Of a stretch of 64,000 nt of DNA, positions 35,980-50,887 are shown piece after piece. Positions within the stretch are counted from its first letter, which is position 1. Each line of letters begins with the position of its first letter. The notes below the pieces were generated by a model. The model was not told the origin of the DNA, did not search any database, and saw nothing but the letters and a program-made list of their open reading frames with translations. This stretch comes from Mucor racemosus (Eukaryota > Mucoromycota > Mucoromycetes > Mucorales > Mucoraceae): positions 1,947,001 to 2,011,000 of the forward strand of contig JAPEHQ010000007.1 in the NCBI GenBank assembly GCA_027405735.1, in the 5' to 3' direction. The position numbers were made by a program, and so were the translations under genes.

Positions 35980-36528
35980 AGAGCGCATTCTATTCCTATG
36001 ATATAACCAGTAAATTAATGGGTGCTAAAACTTTTAATTCAGGATATTGTTACATACTCTAGTATATAGTTTGAAAATTACAGCCCATTTGGATATTTTA
36101 ATCAATATTCATTGATTCCCAGTATTTTTTCGGTTGCTTAATTTTTTTCAAGCAGGGAAAGAGAGTTTTTTTTTCAAAAATGTGTATCTAAATCCGTCAA
36201 AAACAGCTGTTAGATAATAGAATTAGAATATCTTAATTGTACATCTACTACGCATTCAGTGCAACTTTAAAATTTACTTTTGAACCATTATTCGATTTTA
36301 TAAAAGCTTTCAAAGAATATCTGAAACAATCCTTACAAAATAGTTAAAACAAGTACGTGTTTTCATTTCTCTACTTCCACAGCAACTCAGGGAGGATAAA
36401 GCTAATGTAATTCTGTGGATAATCACTAGACGTACCTATCATTGCAACAGGAGCTCATTTGAATCTATATTCGATGAGAACTAGTGAATTTACTGACCTT
36501 GATAGGCATACATAGCAGGTAACCAACT

Positions 36529-37203
36529 TGTTGTTTAAACTTGCAGTAAAATGTAAAATAAAAGCTTTGAAAAAAGATACAGTTTAAATCCTTCTTTATT
36601 CAAAAAATGGATAGTGTGCAATAGGTCTATATTTCTACTCTATTTATATTAGTTGTGCTTTTGTTATATCTGGGAGTTGCACCGTAACTGTCAGTGATCT
36701 ATCAGAATTAGGAATAACCGAATTACCAACTTAGGACTTCTGTCAAACCGTGATGTTTAACATGCGAATCAGACAATGCTGCATTCCATACATATATCAT
36801 CATGCTACTTATTAAATGATTGAAGCATGATTCCATTGTCTTCATGCAATATCCATATGTTTATTCTTTTTGGTAAATCAATTAGTTTGTTTGTGATTTT
36901 AAAGTTTATATTGAGCTTCTTGATTTACATAATCAAGGCGGTCTTTTAATGCCCGTTTTTGGCATATTTGTTAATGATCCGCATAGAGCAATCCTTACTT
37001 TGATCTATGTGTTTCTTCAGCTTATTTTATGAATCAATTTGCTTTGTTTATGATTCGGTCTATTTTATTTATATGTTAAATTACTAATACTTTCTGTATT
37101 TACTGTTAAATTCATGTTATCTCTATTGAAATATTAGAGCATGGTTTTATGTGAGATAACATTTAATTTCTTATGTGGGGAAATAGTATCCTAGTTCAGC
37201 ACA
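36529..37203. mobile_element. Probable LTR-like insertion, family I
   Basis: This 675-bp block is absent from the sister repeat. It starts TGTTGTTTAAAC and ends GTTCAGCACA. The flanks caact (36524-36528) and aaact (37204-37208) agree at four of five bases. About 200 bp (36700-36880) is shared with 2280-2510 in inverse orientation. Confidence 0.5.
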
Positions 37204-38263
37204 AAACTTACCGAATGCACAATAACCTATAGAACCTGGCATCTGAAATTTTTGTATTACCTATTGATACCTATATTCCTGTAGAGTAGCAGCTTGATTG
37301 GGCCAGTATTCATAGAGATCGTGTTTAAATTGTTTTCAATAAAAGTGCGCCGGCCGTAATCTATAGGTGCACTTTGGTCATGATTTTCTCAATATCCAGT
37401 AGGTTTTAAATGTTTTCCTTTGAGACCATTGTGTCGAAGATGTGTACCTGCTCCCATGTAAAGTTGAAAGTTATTAGAGTCTAAATTTGCCGAGATAGGG
37501 TTTTCGTTGTTGGTTTTTTACGGATGCAAAAAGTAGGTTTCAGATGGTATTCGAATCGTTTCGAATATTTTCGCCCAATATTGAGTCAGATTACGTAAAA
37601 TCATCAAAGAAGCACTATGGCCGACATGTGCTCCACAAGATAATTTTGTTTTGCCCAGGCGGACTGCACACTATAGCCTGAGCTGTTGTGCCCACTGAAT
37701 ATTATGGATGATAAAAAGGTAACAAGATTTACATGGGCACAACAAAAGAAACCGCAAACGACCACAACGATTAGCCTGTATGTACAGGATTATAGACCCT
37801 GTCCGTGTACATGACATTATAATCTCATGTGTGCATCATAGTAGAATTGCCCATAAACATATCGTTATCCCTATTTGTGCATAATAATACAATTTGTCCA
37901 TGAGCATAATGAGCTGATCGTATGGGCAAAAATTCATTTGTACATAAGCATCGTGGTGCCGTTCTCAAAATTACATTTGTTTTTATTAATATAGATTACG
38001 GACAATACAATTTAATACGTTGTTGATGTAGAGCAATACATGCAAGAGCCAGTATATTTACGACTATAATCATTTGTAAATATGTTTATAGCTATGATGT
38101 TTGCAGCAACAATGGTTTTTGCTCGAGCATAAACTTAAATAACACCTCCTGCTTAACTATATATATAAGCCAAATCTAAGGTTATACAGTAGATATTACT
38201 TAATCATACAAAAAATTTAAACAAACTAACCCTCTTGAAACTTACTATTTTAGTTTACAATTG

Positions 38264-41200
38264 CACTACGGACGAACTACGCTTCCCATGGGCATAATGA
38301 TCTGCGCAGATGGGCAGAATAAAAATTTTGTGCAGATCAGGCAGTCCAAACGAGCAGAGCAATGAGATCAAGGTTTTTCATTCAATTTATTATTAAAGTA
38401 TACCAATTATAACATAATTAATAGCGAAGATAATTTGAACGATTTAAATCAGATGTAAGCTTCTCTGATCCAACAGAACTGTCTTATTGACGAGATACTG
38501 TATATCATCAATTTGAAATTTGGGGTTTGAAAGAGTTCTTCCCATGTTCTTTTTCTTTTGGAGACCAGATGGGAACAACGAAAACAACCTGTTTGGTAGC
38601 ACTAAAAGTATTTATGTCTTTGTAAATTTCTGTTTGTAACACACAAAATTAACTGATTTAAAGCTATGTTTTTTCTTCCCCACTCTTTCCTCAGCTCTTT
38701 TATTTATGTTTAAAACTACAACAAAAAGACCAATATTTTTCATAATAAATTGAAATCAAGTAGCAGGTACAAGTATATGTTTTTTCTATTGCTTATTTGG
38801 AAATAAATTATTAACTGTAAATTTTAGGGGGGCGTTATAATATTTTTCTCGAACAAAAAAAGCATTCAAGAATTAGCCATTTTGTTTCATCATCTAAGTT
38901 ATTATCAATGCTTTTTTGGTCTAAAAAAGTCGATATTATCATCTACCTGGAGAAAAACTGGTGATTATAAAAGTATGTACAGTATAGTATATAGTATTGT
39001 CTTGATTTAAATAAATGAATAAACTCACGTTAATCTATAATATATTCAGTCTCTAAAAAATATCTGTTTCTGTTTAATGGCCAACAGCCAAGAAGAGAAA
39101 AACGAGGCGTTGTCTTGTATACCACTACCAACAATCAAAAGTACACCATAATAATCATTACTTGTTAATTGATTTTACTAATAAATCAATTTTTATAGGT
39201 CAAAAGTAAAGGCGTATTCAGTTCAAAACGCTTGAAACAATTCAATTATTATACTACTACTAATTTACATGGTTTATTATCATATCTTGCCCATTCAATT
39301 GCTGTATTTGATTTTAATATTTTGTTTATATTTCTAATCGACTCGTTCATTGTCCAATAGAGTTAACTCACCACCCTTGATTAGTGTATCTATAATAACG
39401 GTTCATTATTAGCTTATGGTGTGCAAAACTATTAAAAGGGGTCATTGTCTAATCTCAAATTTATCTGATTCAATTGCTGATGCTAAACTAGCATCAAATT
39501 AGTTGTGTTGACTCGCAATAAAGTAAAGCATTTTTATCAAATAGGATGTTGGCGTTCAATGTATTTCAGTTAAGTTAAACAGATAGAGATATGGTTCATG
39601 CAGAGGTCTATAAATGTGAGAGAGAGCTCAGATCTATAAACACAAAAAAATGATCCAAATTGTGATGCTTCGTCGACCTGTACGAGATTTGTTTGTGGCG
39701 ATACCTGGTGGCTCAAGTGTAATTTAGGCATTTAATTGTCAAATGTATTGAATCAAGGTGAAATTGGTTGATTGATATAACGGATAATAAATGCAATCAT
39801 TGCTACTAAATTGCATAATTTGATATGCAGAAAATTCTTGAAGCATTTATTCTTTTTTTTTTTTGGCAATAATGCTGCAAATCATCGTTTAATATAACTG
39901 GATATTAATGAATTAGAGAAAATACAACTGGCAAAAAACTGATACCCAACAGTGTATCGAGGCCAAGGTATACAAAAGGATAATTCATTGTGTAGTGGTG
40001 GAAATCGCAACATTTTAATGGATAGAAATTGCAGGACCAAGATATTGTGTTTGCCTCAGAATTTTTAAAAGGGTTTAAAATCATACTTCATTAAACTTAC
40101 TTAGATGTTAAATGCTCACCATATGCAATTCGTATCATCCTGTTTTTTATTTAATTGCTGTATTATTAAAATTCAAGCTTTTCATAGCTTGTGACAATGA
40201 CAATGGGATATTTCTGATTTTAGGTTCACATTTATCATAAGGCGGGCTGATGATACGTTTGATACTACTGTAGATGGAATCAGTCAATTTAGTTTATGGA
40301 GTTTAAATGAAAATACCAAGAAACCATTTATAAGTATTACTTAAGTTGGTTCTGGTAGAGCATTGGATAAATTGGCTTGGGACAAAGAGGATAAAATAAA
40401 GACGGCAATATGTTTCAGTGATGGCTATTATGTTTATGTTTATGTTTATGATGTTGGATAATAGGTAAGAATAAAACTCAATGTAAATCGCCTCTAGCGC
40501 AATAATTATAAAGTAAGACTATATTATCATCAAAGAAACTACTACACAATATTAACATGTATAAAGATTTACAGTAATAAACTTGAATCAAGTGGATACA
40601 ACATCGTAGATTCTTGAAAAAGTTCTCAGGTATTATAAAATCTCTTATTTTTAAGACTTACAAGGCTAAAAAGCGGAATATTAATTTAGAAAATTATTTT
40701 TGTCCAGATCATCAATTTTGACATTTTTTGAATTTTTTTTCTGATTTTGCAAATCTAGCGTTAATTATACTACCCATTATAAAAACAAAAAATATACGCA
40801 TATACAGAATTTAGCGCTCTATTTGCTCAATAAAAAATAATAAACATTTTTATTACAAAATATTATATGAAAATCCCTTAACCAAAATTCCGTTTTTGGG
40901 GCAAAAGTACAAATTTTCATTACTTAACATTTAATATTAAGCTTTTATAAAGTGTGTATTATCTATAGCTACAATTTTCTCTCACAATGTAGTATATTTA
41001 AACGTTGATTTTGGTGTCAAAATTTAATTTTTCTTTTTTTTGATCAAAATCATGAGTGTTGGTAAGGATAAAATGAGTCCCGAAAATGTACGCTAGAAAA
41101 ACTGAATTTTCAGACCATATGTGGTTAAAGATAAGAAAAGTTTTAAAAAAACGCATTTTTATTTAAAGTTTAGATATATACCATAGTATAAGAGATTTAG

Positions 41201-42188
41201 CCGTTCGATCTTGCTATGTTCAATTACGGCATTGCTCTACGGGCTCGCTTTTGCAATTTTTACTATTGTATTGTTGGACGTGCTTCTTAATTACCACATC
41301 AAATCGAAGGCAATGATATTTATATCTACTCAATGAAAAGCTAGAATTGGTTACAAGCTCACGAAATAATGTTCCAGAAAAGTAATGAAATTTCAGATGA
41401 TATAGAAACAAAAAAAAAAGAATAACCTAATGTCTTGCCTAATAACAATAGTTATTATCGTATCTAATACTTGAAAACAAATCTTTTTACAGCTGACAAT
41501 CGTAAACCAAAATAATAAGTTCAAAGATTAATTTGTTTAAATTTTATGTGCGATAAAGTAACATCTACAACCTTAAACTTGGCTTCTATCGTCTATATAA
41601 ATTCAAGCGGTAAATATGATTTAAGTTTATGCTCGAGAAAAAACCACTGTTGTGTAAACATTATAGCTATAAACATATCTACAAATAATGATATTCGTAA
41701 ATATATTGGCCCTTGCATGTATTGCACTACATCAACAACGTATTGAATTGTATTATTGTCTATAATCTATATTAATAAAAGCGAATGTAATTTAAAACCC
41801 CATTATTATTCCAGTGAAAAATGCAATATAGTTTTGATAACGGCACGATGCTCATGTACAAATCAATTTGTGCCCATACGATCAGCTCATTATGTCCCTG
41901 ACAAGAGTTTATTTTTATGCACAAATAGGGATAATTATATGCTTATGGGCAATTCTACTATTATGCACACGCGGGATTATAATGTCATATACACGGACAG
42001 AATCTATAGTCCTGCACATACAGCAGGCTTAATGTTGTACTCGTGTGCAGTTTCTTTTGTTGTGCCCATGTGCATATTATTGTTATCTTTTTAACCATAT
42101 TCAGTGGACATCATAATATTTCAAGCTATAGTGCGCCGCCCACCTGGCACAACGAAATTATCCTATGCATCACAGGTTGTCCGTAGTG
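38264..42188 (-). mobile_element. CACTA-like element, inner copy, inverted inside the outer one
   Basis: This 3925-bp element has ends CACTACGGACGAAC and GGTTGTCCGTAGTG and a ttg duplication (38261-38263 and 42189-42191). The uninterrupted target is seen at about 23316-23330 (gattgtcagcc) and inside the inner element itself at about 41490-41505 (reverse strand). It is the same family as the host element in the opposite orientation, which by itself explains the large inverted repeat of roughly 38.3-41.5 kb against 42.2-46.0 kb. No coding region was recognised; 60-65-codon frames within it are mirrored in the other copy and lack coding character. Confidence 0.78.
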
Positions 42189-42229
42189 TTGTCAGCTGTA
42201 AAAGAATTTGTTTTCCAGTATACACAAGG

Positions 42230-42761
42230 TGTCGTATATTTTCGGGATTGATAAATATTACTTAAAAAAGAATACAATTATAAAAGAGTGAGTAATTAAT
42301 CAGTTCTTCAACAACTGTATAATAAAAACAAGATATCGTTTATTTAGATGTAAAAGTATGGCCTTTTATATTGATTTGACATTGAGATCCTGAGATGTAA
42401 TTTAAGGCACTGTTGAACCATTGGATCTGTTTGATAGTAATCTATGGATTGAAATGGATCAATCATAATTTAACCGTTCTTGCAGAGCTTGTGAGTTGAT
42501 TTGTTTCAATGCTGCGCTAAATATGCTTGGATGTTGATTTGATAACTACTTGATTGGTTAACTGCCGGGATGAAATAATGTGGTGTCATAATTGAGGTCA
42601 AAGCGTTCTTGGTAATTACTGGATTAAACTTGATACGCTAGGAGTTTCTTATATCTGATATCAAGACTTGCACTTCAATACATGTCGTAGTCAATAGATT
42701 GTAAGATGTATTGATACTGTAGAAGGTGATGATGTATGATACTAGTAGGTGGAATACAACA
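42230..42761 (+). mobile_element. Solo-LTR-like insertion, family A, copy 4 (reference copy)
   Basis: This 532-bp block, TGTCGTATATTTTCGGG...GGAATACAACA, is flanked by a perfect caagg duplication (42225-42229 and 42762-42766). The empty site is readable on the minus strand at about 63908-63926 (acacaagctacgatc). Other copies are at 6138-6997, 21514-22049 and 25181-25982. No retrotransposon genes are adjacent. Confidence 0.88.
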
Positions 42762-45700
42762 CAAGGTACGATCAAAACTATTGTTATTAGGCAAGACATT
42801 AGGTTATTCTTTTTTTTTTGTTTCTATATCATCTGAAATTTCATTACTTTTCTGGAACATTATTTCGTGAGCTTGTAACCAATTCTAGCTTTTCATTGAG
42901 TAGATATAAATATCATTGCCTTCGATTTGATGTGGTAATTAAGAAGCACGTCCAACAATACAATAGTAAAAATTGCAAAAGCGAGCCCGTAGAGCAATGC
43001 CGTAATTGAACATAGCAAGATCGAACGGCTAAATCTCTTATACTATGGTATATATCTAAACTTTAAATAAAAATGCGTTTTTTTAAAACTTTTCTTATCT
43101 TTAACCACATATGGTCTGAAAATTCAGTTTTTCTAGCGTACATTTTCGGGACTCATTTTATCCTTACCAACACTCATGATTTTGATCAAAAAAAAGAAAA
43201 ATTAAATTTTGACACCAAAATCAACGTTTAAATATACTACATTGTGAGAGAAAATTGTAGCTATAGATAATACACACTTTATAAAAGCTTAATATTAAAT
43301 GTTAAGTAATGAAAATTTGTACTTTTGCCCCAAAAACGGAATTTTGGTTAAGGGATTTTCATATAATATTTTGTAATAAAAATGTTTATTATTTTTTATT
43401 GAGCAAATAGAGCGCTAAATTCTGTATATGCGTATATTTTTTGTTTTTATAATGGGTAGTATAATTAACGCTAGATTTGCAAAATCAGAAAAAAAAATTC
43501 AAAAAATGTCAAAATTGATGATCTGGACAAAAATAATTTTCTAAATTAATATTCCGCTTTTTAGCCTTGTAAGTCTTAAAAATAAGAGATTTTATAATAC
43601 CTGAGAACTTTTTCAAGAATCTACGATGTTGTATCCACTTGATTCAAGTTTATTACTGTAAATCTTTATACATGTTAATATTGTGTAGTAGTTTCTTTGA
43701 TGATAATATAGTCTTACTTTATAATTATTGCGCTAGAGGCGATTTACATTGAGTTTTATTCTTACCTATTATCCAACATCATAAACATAAACATAAACAT
43801 AATAGCCATCACTGAAACATATTGCCGTCTTTATTTTATCCTCTTTGTCCCAAGCCAATTTATCCAATGCTCTACCAGAACCAACTTAAGTAATACTTAT
43901 AAATGGTTTCTTGGTATTTTCATTTAAACTCCATAAACTAAATTGACTGATTCCATCTACAGTAGTATCAAACGTATCATCAGCCCGCCTTATGATAAAT
44001 GTGAACCTAAAATCAGAAATATCCCATTGTCATTGTCACAAGCTATGAAAAGCTTGAATTTTAATAATACAGCAATTAAATAAAAAACAGGATGATACGA
44101 ATTGCATATGGTGAGCATTTAACATCTAAGTAAGTTTAATGAAGTATGATTTTAAACCCTTTTAAAAATTCTGAGGCAAACACAATATCTTGGTCCTGCA
44201 ATTTCTATCCATTAAAATGTTGCGATTTCCACCACTACACAATGAATTATCCTTTTGTATACCTTGGCCTCGATACACTGTTGGGTATCAGTTTTTTGCC
44301 AGTTGTATTTTCTCTAATTCATTAATATCCAGTTATATTAAACGATGATTTGCAGCATTATTGCCAAAAAAAAAAAAGAATAAATGCTTCAAGAATTTTC
44401 TGCATATCAAATTATGCAATTTAGTAGCAATGATTGCATTTATTATCCGTTATATCAATCAACCAATTTCACCTTGATTCAATACATTTGACAATTAAAT
44501 GCCTAAATTACACTTGAGCCACCAGGTATCGCCACAAACAAATCTCGTACAGGTCGACGAAGCATCACAATTTGGATCATTTTTTTGTGTTTATAGATCT
44601 GAGCTCTCTCTCACATTTATAGACCTCTGCATGAACCATATCTCTATCTGTTTAACTTAACTGAAATACATTGAACGCCAACATCCTATTTGATAAAAAT
44701 GCTTTACTTTATTGCGAGTCAACACAACTAATTTGATGCTAGTTTAGCATCAGCAATTGAATCAGATAAATTTGAGATTAGACAATGACCCCTTTTAATA
44801 GTTTTGCACACCATAAGCTAATAATGAACCGTTATTATAGATACACTAATCAAGGGTGGTGAGTTAACTCTATTGGACAATGAACGAGTCGATTAGAAAT
44901 ATAAACAAAATATTAAAATCAAATACAGCAATTGAATGGGCAAGATATGATAATAAACCATGTAAATTAGTAGTAGTATAATAATTGAATTGTTTCAAGC
45001 GTTTTGAACTGAATACGCCTTTACTTTTGACCTATAAAAATTGATTTATTAGTAAAATCAATTAACAAGTAATGATTATTATGGTGTACTTTTGATTGTT
45101 GGTAGTGGTATACAAGACAACGCCTCGTTTTTCTCTTCTTGGCTGTTGGCCATTAAACAGAAACAGATATTTTTTAGAGACTGAATATATTATAGATTAA
45201 CGTGAGTTTATTCATTTATTTAAATCAAGACAATACTATATACTATACTGTACATACTTTTATAATCACCAGTTTTTCTCCAGGTAGATGATAATATCGA
45301 CTTTTTTAGACCAAAAAAGCATTGATAATAACTTAGATGATGAAACAAAATGGCTAATTCTTGAATGCTTTTTTTGTTCGAGAAAAATATTATAACGCCC
45401 CCCTAAAATTTACAGTTAATAATTTATTTCCAAATAAGCAATAGAAAAAACATATACTTGTACCTGCTACTTGATTTCAATTTATTATGAAAAATATTGG
45501 TCTTTTTGTTGTAGTTTTAAACATAAATAAAAGAGCTGAGGAAAGAGTGGGGAAGAAAAAACATAGCTTTAAATCAGTTAATTTTGTGTGTTACAAACAG
45601 AAATTTACAAAGACATAAATACTTTTAGTGCTACCAAACAGGTTGTTTTCGTTGTTCCCATCTGGTCTCCAAAAGAAAAAGAACATGGGAAGAACTCTTT

Positions 45701-45960
45701 CAAACCCCAAATTTCAAATTGATGATATACAGTATCTCGTCAATAAGACAGTTCTGTTGGATCAGAGAAGCTTACATCTGATTTAAATCGTTCAAATTAT
45801 CTTCGCTATTAATTATGTTATAATTGGTATACTTTAATAATAAATTGAATGAAAAACCTTGATCTCATTGCTCTGCTCGTTTGGACTGCCTGATCTGCAC
45901 AAAATTTTTATTCTGCCCATCTGCGCAGATCATTATGCCCATGATGGGAAGCGTAGTTTG

Positions 45961-46369
45961 TGTTGCATCCACCGGTTATTTGTAAGATAATGGAATTTTT
46001 GATTTGTAATCCTTATTGATAAGAAATTAGCTAATTAATCTGCGGTAGCATTCTTGATTGTTCTTATTGTTCCAAAGTAAGATCCAGAAAATGGGATATG
46101 TGAGACATATCCACTTGTTGGATTTAGCTGTATGAAATAAGCCCAACTTAAATGTGCTGTGTTACTAATGTAAATAGATTTTTCTGACATGGAATGTTGG
46201 AAAGATATAATCGATCCAATACTGACCTAACAGATAAATGTAATATAGAATTTGTATATTAAATAAAGATTATCTTCAGTTTTTGTGTGTGATTTAATTT
46301 AACAAGTTTCTTTATTAAATTATACATTTTTTCTTGCTACAATTTTTATTCTAAATCTTGTGTATTTCA
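45961..46369 (+). mobile_element. Solo-LTR-like insertion, family E, copy 3
   Basis: This 409-bp block, TGTTGCATCC...TGTATTTCA, is flanked by gtttg on both sides (45956-45960 and 46370-46374). It sits 14 bp inside the right end of the outer CACTA-like element. The empty version is readable at 2156-2170 (tagttcggccgtagtg). Confidence 0.88.
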
Positions 46370-47790
46370 GTTTGGCCGTAGTAAAGATGTAACTTCTCTT
46401 TATGGGCCATTGATATCTCTCCGAAAATAGAAGTATTAATACCAGAATATAAGTGAACAATACCAGAATATAAGTGAACTGGCCTAACATTGACCAAAAT
46501 TGGTCTAAAATTGATTGTAAAAAGTTAAGCCTTGAGTTAAGATGTTAATTTTTGTACAGTATTCACAAGATAGATAAAACAAAAAGCTACTTTGCATTTT
46601 TTGTTTCAGCAAAAAATACTAATTTCTTGTCAAGATAATCAAGTAATAATTCACATTAGAGCTTAAACCTATGCCAACGGGATTCGAAAATTGATTTGAA
46701 AAAAAATGGTCCAAAATGTTTAAAAAAATAAAAAAGTTTAATAGCTCATAAAATGTAAAGTAAGCTCAACTAGCGCATTAAATGTTTTTTGTACAGTTTT
46801 AAATTCTGCATCCATCTAAATAAAATTCAAACAGATGCTTCATATTAAATTTTGCGCAAAATACAAATGAAATTTTGGAGGTTTTTTGAAGGTACACATC
46901 ACTTTTTATAATTATATTTTCAATATCATTAATGGACAAGATGCGCAAAAAAAATATCTATCGATCGAGCTATTGCTGAGCCTTGTATCTGCATTTTTCG
47001 TAAAGAAAATAAGACTTTTGTCATTTTTTTTTGAAATTCAGAATTTGGGATAAGGGTACACAAGGGGAAAATTGAAGCCAGAAACAAAGGTATCTCTTTG
47101 TACACATTTTTGAGAATATCTCCATGAAAAATCAATAGTTCGAAGAAAACTAAATTGGATCCGGTAGAGCTCAAAGGACTCTATGATGTAAACACAAAAA
47201 AAATGCTACTCAATTTAACCAATATTCTGAAACCTACTATAGAAATACCAAAAAAAATGAAAAAAAAATAAAGTTGCTCAGAATTTTTTCATATTAAAAT
47301 ATGTTATAAAGCACTTCAAAACAAATAAGTTTTATTATTAAAAAGTGTTAGTATAGCTTAATTTTTTCTAGAGATATGAAGCCTCAAAGTTTTCAATCCT
47401 GTAGCAGTGAAATACACGTAAAAAATCTGAAACATTAGCACTGAAAAATTAATAACAAATGCAAAAAATAGGATATTTCCGGATACTTGTTTTTAGATGA
47501 AAGCTGGACATCTCAGGTACATTGGCATATAATTTTTTCTTGGTGTTATTTAGTGAAAAAAAAGTTGAGCAGGGTTGAAAAGTGAGACCCAGTTTTCAAG
47601 GAAAAAGCAGTGAAATTCATTTGTTTTTGTGTCTTTCGTGAGATATAAAGTAAATTTTAGAATGTATAGCACAATGCGATCAATTCATATCTATGCAGCA
47701 GTATCCAAGGTATATTCTAGAAAGCATTTAATATAAAGTTAAGTTATAGAAAAGAGTGCATGCTCCGATTTTGAAGATTGAAAACTATGA

Positions 47791-48465
47791 AAATTTAAAT
47801 TTTACTCGACTAGGTATGCATTATATCAACCAAATATCGATCAATTATACGTTATAATTATACGAAGCATGTATACTAAAGAAGAATATTAAAAGTAGAG
47901 CTGTTTTGGACACAAAACTCACTTAAATATTAGCGCTATTGGATAAGTTCAAGACATAAATCTTGAATACATACTCATCTTTAAACGATTTCCATGAGTA
48001 GATTCTTAAAACAAAAAGTTACAGCAATCTTAGCATTCAAGAGTGTTGAATTCGTTTGTAAACATTTCTTTTTTTTTGATAGAATTTCCTTGCTCGAGGT
48101 CTACCAATTTTACATTTAGCATAAGGTATGGCATTTATGACTTTACAATATATTGGCAATTACAAGTCTTTACAAAAAAAACCAGAGCTAAACATTATCT
48201 TTATTCCGTACAAAAATCTCCTTAAAACATGTAATATTAGACCCAATCAAATGTTTTTAAATAAACAAAAGATGATCCACCATCTCCACAACCACAAAGG
48301 TCACAACAAAAATGGCTCCGGCCTAATGGTTTGGATGAAAATTTTTCTCATACGGTAGTGTAGTATACATACAAACTCCCTTTTCTTACTCATTCACTTT
48401 GCCAATCCACTTTTGATACAAAAACTTGGTTTTAACAACAAATTCCAGTCGAATTAACTCATTAT
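47791..48465. other. Intergenic, upstream of the UBE2E-like gene
   Basis: No supported gene. A frame at 48128-48358 ends with HNKNGSGLMVWMKIFLIR, whose SGLMVW phrase is vaguely like Tc1-type transposases; this is too little to call. The last 100 bp (ttttggt... ccagtcgaattaactc) are presumably promoter and leader. Confidence 0.35.
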
Positions 48466-49444
<979 letters not shown>

Positions 49445-50140
49445 AATGAAACGATGACATAGTTTGTTCACTAGTTGGTAAATAGTTTATACACACACAC
49501 ACACGCACATATACATACACAAATCATCCAATCAATGAAATACATAAAATAAAAAACATATGCTGATAAACCTGATAACAATAAAAACTAAAAGGCGGGA
49601 TACCAATAAAAAAAAATTTTAATCATCAAATGCAATCAATTATCAACATCAATCAATCTCTTTTAGCGGTAATAGGTTGATGGGTTAAAAAAAAAAAAAA
49701 TATTATACAACTCAAACATGTAGCAAAAAATAATCCTCGTTTACATTTCCAATAGACATTCTGTGAAGAGCAGGAAAAAAAAAAAGCGTGTTAAAACATG
49801 GGTTTATTTTTTAATTTCACAGATGCCATTATGCTTTTTTGTCATTATAGTCTAAACAAAACGCGACACTGTTCTTTAATGCGATTAACTGAGTTAATTG
49901 TAGATAACAGGGGATTCAGATTTTTTCGGTTTAATCATACGAGTTGATCTAGCTGATCGCTTCAGGTTTTACCTGCTTGACTGACTGAACTGATTTGATT
50001 CGGAATGATGTAACCGTTAAGCCTTGGGTTCGCTTTTTTTTTTTTAAATTTGCTTATATAAAGACTAGAGTTGATTCAATCTCTTCTTTTCTTTTTTTTT
50101 CTCTGTATATTTTTTTTTATCAAATACAAATTATATAAAA
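49445..50140. promoter_or_regulatory. Intergenic region with aldolase promoter
   Basis: A CA-rich microsatellite (49492-49520) lies in the 3' region of the UBE2E-like gene. A TATA box, TATATAAA, sits at 50055-50062, 79 bp before the ATG, followed by GATTCAATCTCTTCTT (50073-50088) and a long CT tract. This arrangement suggests transcription starts about 25-35 bp below the TATA box. The 16-mer is identical to one before the secreted barrel protein gene. Confidence 0.6.
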
Positions 50141-50849
50141 ATGGGTCTCTTAGATATCGTTCCCGCTGGTGTCATTACTGGTGACAATGTTCAAAAGCTT
50201 TTCGACTATGGTACGTGTTTATACTAAATGCAATTGCAAGTCTGTCCAATAAACTGACATTTCTTTTAAATTAGCTCAAAAGCACAAGTTTGCCATCCCC
50301 GCTATTAACTGTACATCTACCAGGTAAATATGCATATCAATTATATCTTGAAATCCATTGTACATTTCTTATGTCACATTGTCGTTTGTTACATCTTGTG
50401 TATACGTTTCTTTTTGGGAAACTGATGGGAAATCATGGGTAAAACGATGAAAAGTTTTTTGAGTTATTGGTGAGACATTCGGAGATTCTCTCTGATTGTT
50501 TGCAACCATGTGTTTCTATTACTTTTTATGTGTATGGCACTAAAAAATGTGTCAAAGCAACTTGGGTTTCAGATATTTTTTGTTTAAAAAAATATGTCTT
50601 GAACTTTAAAATTAACATCATCATCATTATCATCATCATAGTACCGTTAATGCTGCCCTTGAAGCCGCCAAGAAGAACCGTTCTCCTGTCATCATCCAAT
50701 TCTCCAACGGTGGTGCTGCTTACGTTGCTGGTAAGGCTATTGATAACAAGAACCAAGAAGCTTCCATTCTCGGTGCTGTCGCCGGTGCTCAATACGTTCG
50801 TTCCATTGCCAAGGCTTATGGTGTCCCCGTCCTTGTTCACTCTGATCAT

Positions 50850-50887
<38 letters not shown>

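Larger units (their letters stand above)
37613..46383 (+). mobile_element. CACTA-like element, outer copy, carrying nested insertions
   Basis: The left terminus is CACTATGGCCGACATG and the right terminus GGCCGTAGTA (inverse TACTACGGCC). The 3-bp duplication is aag (37610-37612 and 46384-46386). Empty-site homology at 27679-27693 supports the ends. Removing the inner CACTA-like element (38264-42188), the family A LTR (42230-42761), the family E LTR (45961-46369) and their duplications leaves about 3.9 kb. CACTA termini and a 3-bp duplication point to the CACTA (EnSpm/CMC) superfamily. No Tnp2-type transposase or other gene was found, so it is non-autonomous. Confidence 0.75.
35980..47790 (-). 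repeat. Long dispersed repeat containing Z, copy 3, split by insertions
   Basis: The repeat pieces are 35980-36528, 37204-37612 and 46384-47790, collinear with 26010-28990. The join across the CACTA pair is exact: catcaaag-aag before it and aag-atgtaac after it, against tttaaagaacatgtaaa in the sister copy at 27679-27693. The Z part (about 46500-47700) again contains the reading RVHKGK, RNKGISLYTFLRI on the plus strand, now with a stop and a degraded C-terminus. Confidence 0.65.

Noticed and set aside
41220..43009. Two identical 63-codon frames (41220-41411 minus, 42818-43009 plus)
   Set aside because: They are mirror copies within the two inverted CACTA-like elements; identity follows from the repeat, not from protein selection.
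38264..45958. A single foldback transposon with 3-kb terminal inverted repeats
   Set aside because: Two independent 3-bp duplications (aag and ttg) and empty-site homologues show two nested elements instead.
48043..48358. Tc1-like transposase remnant upstream of the UBE2E-like gene
   Set aside because: Only the phrase SGLMVW is suggestive; no catalytic motif, TIR or TA duplication was found.
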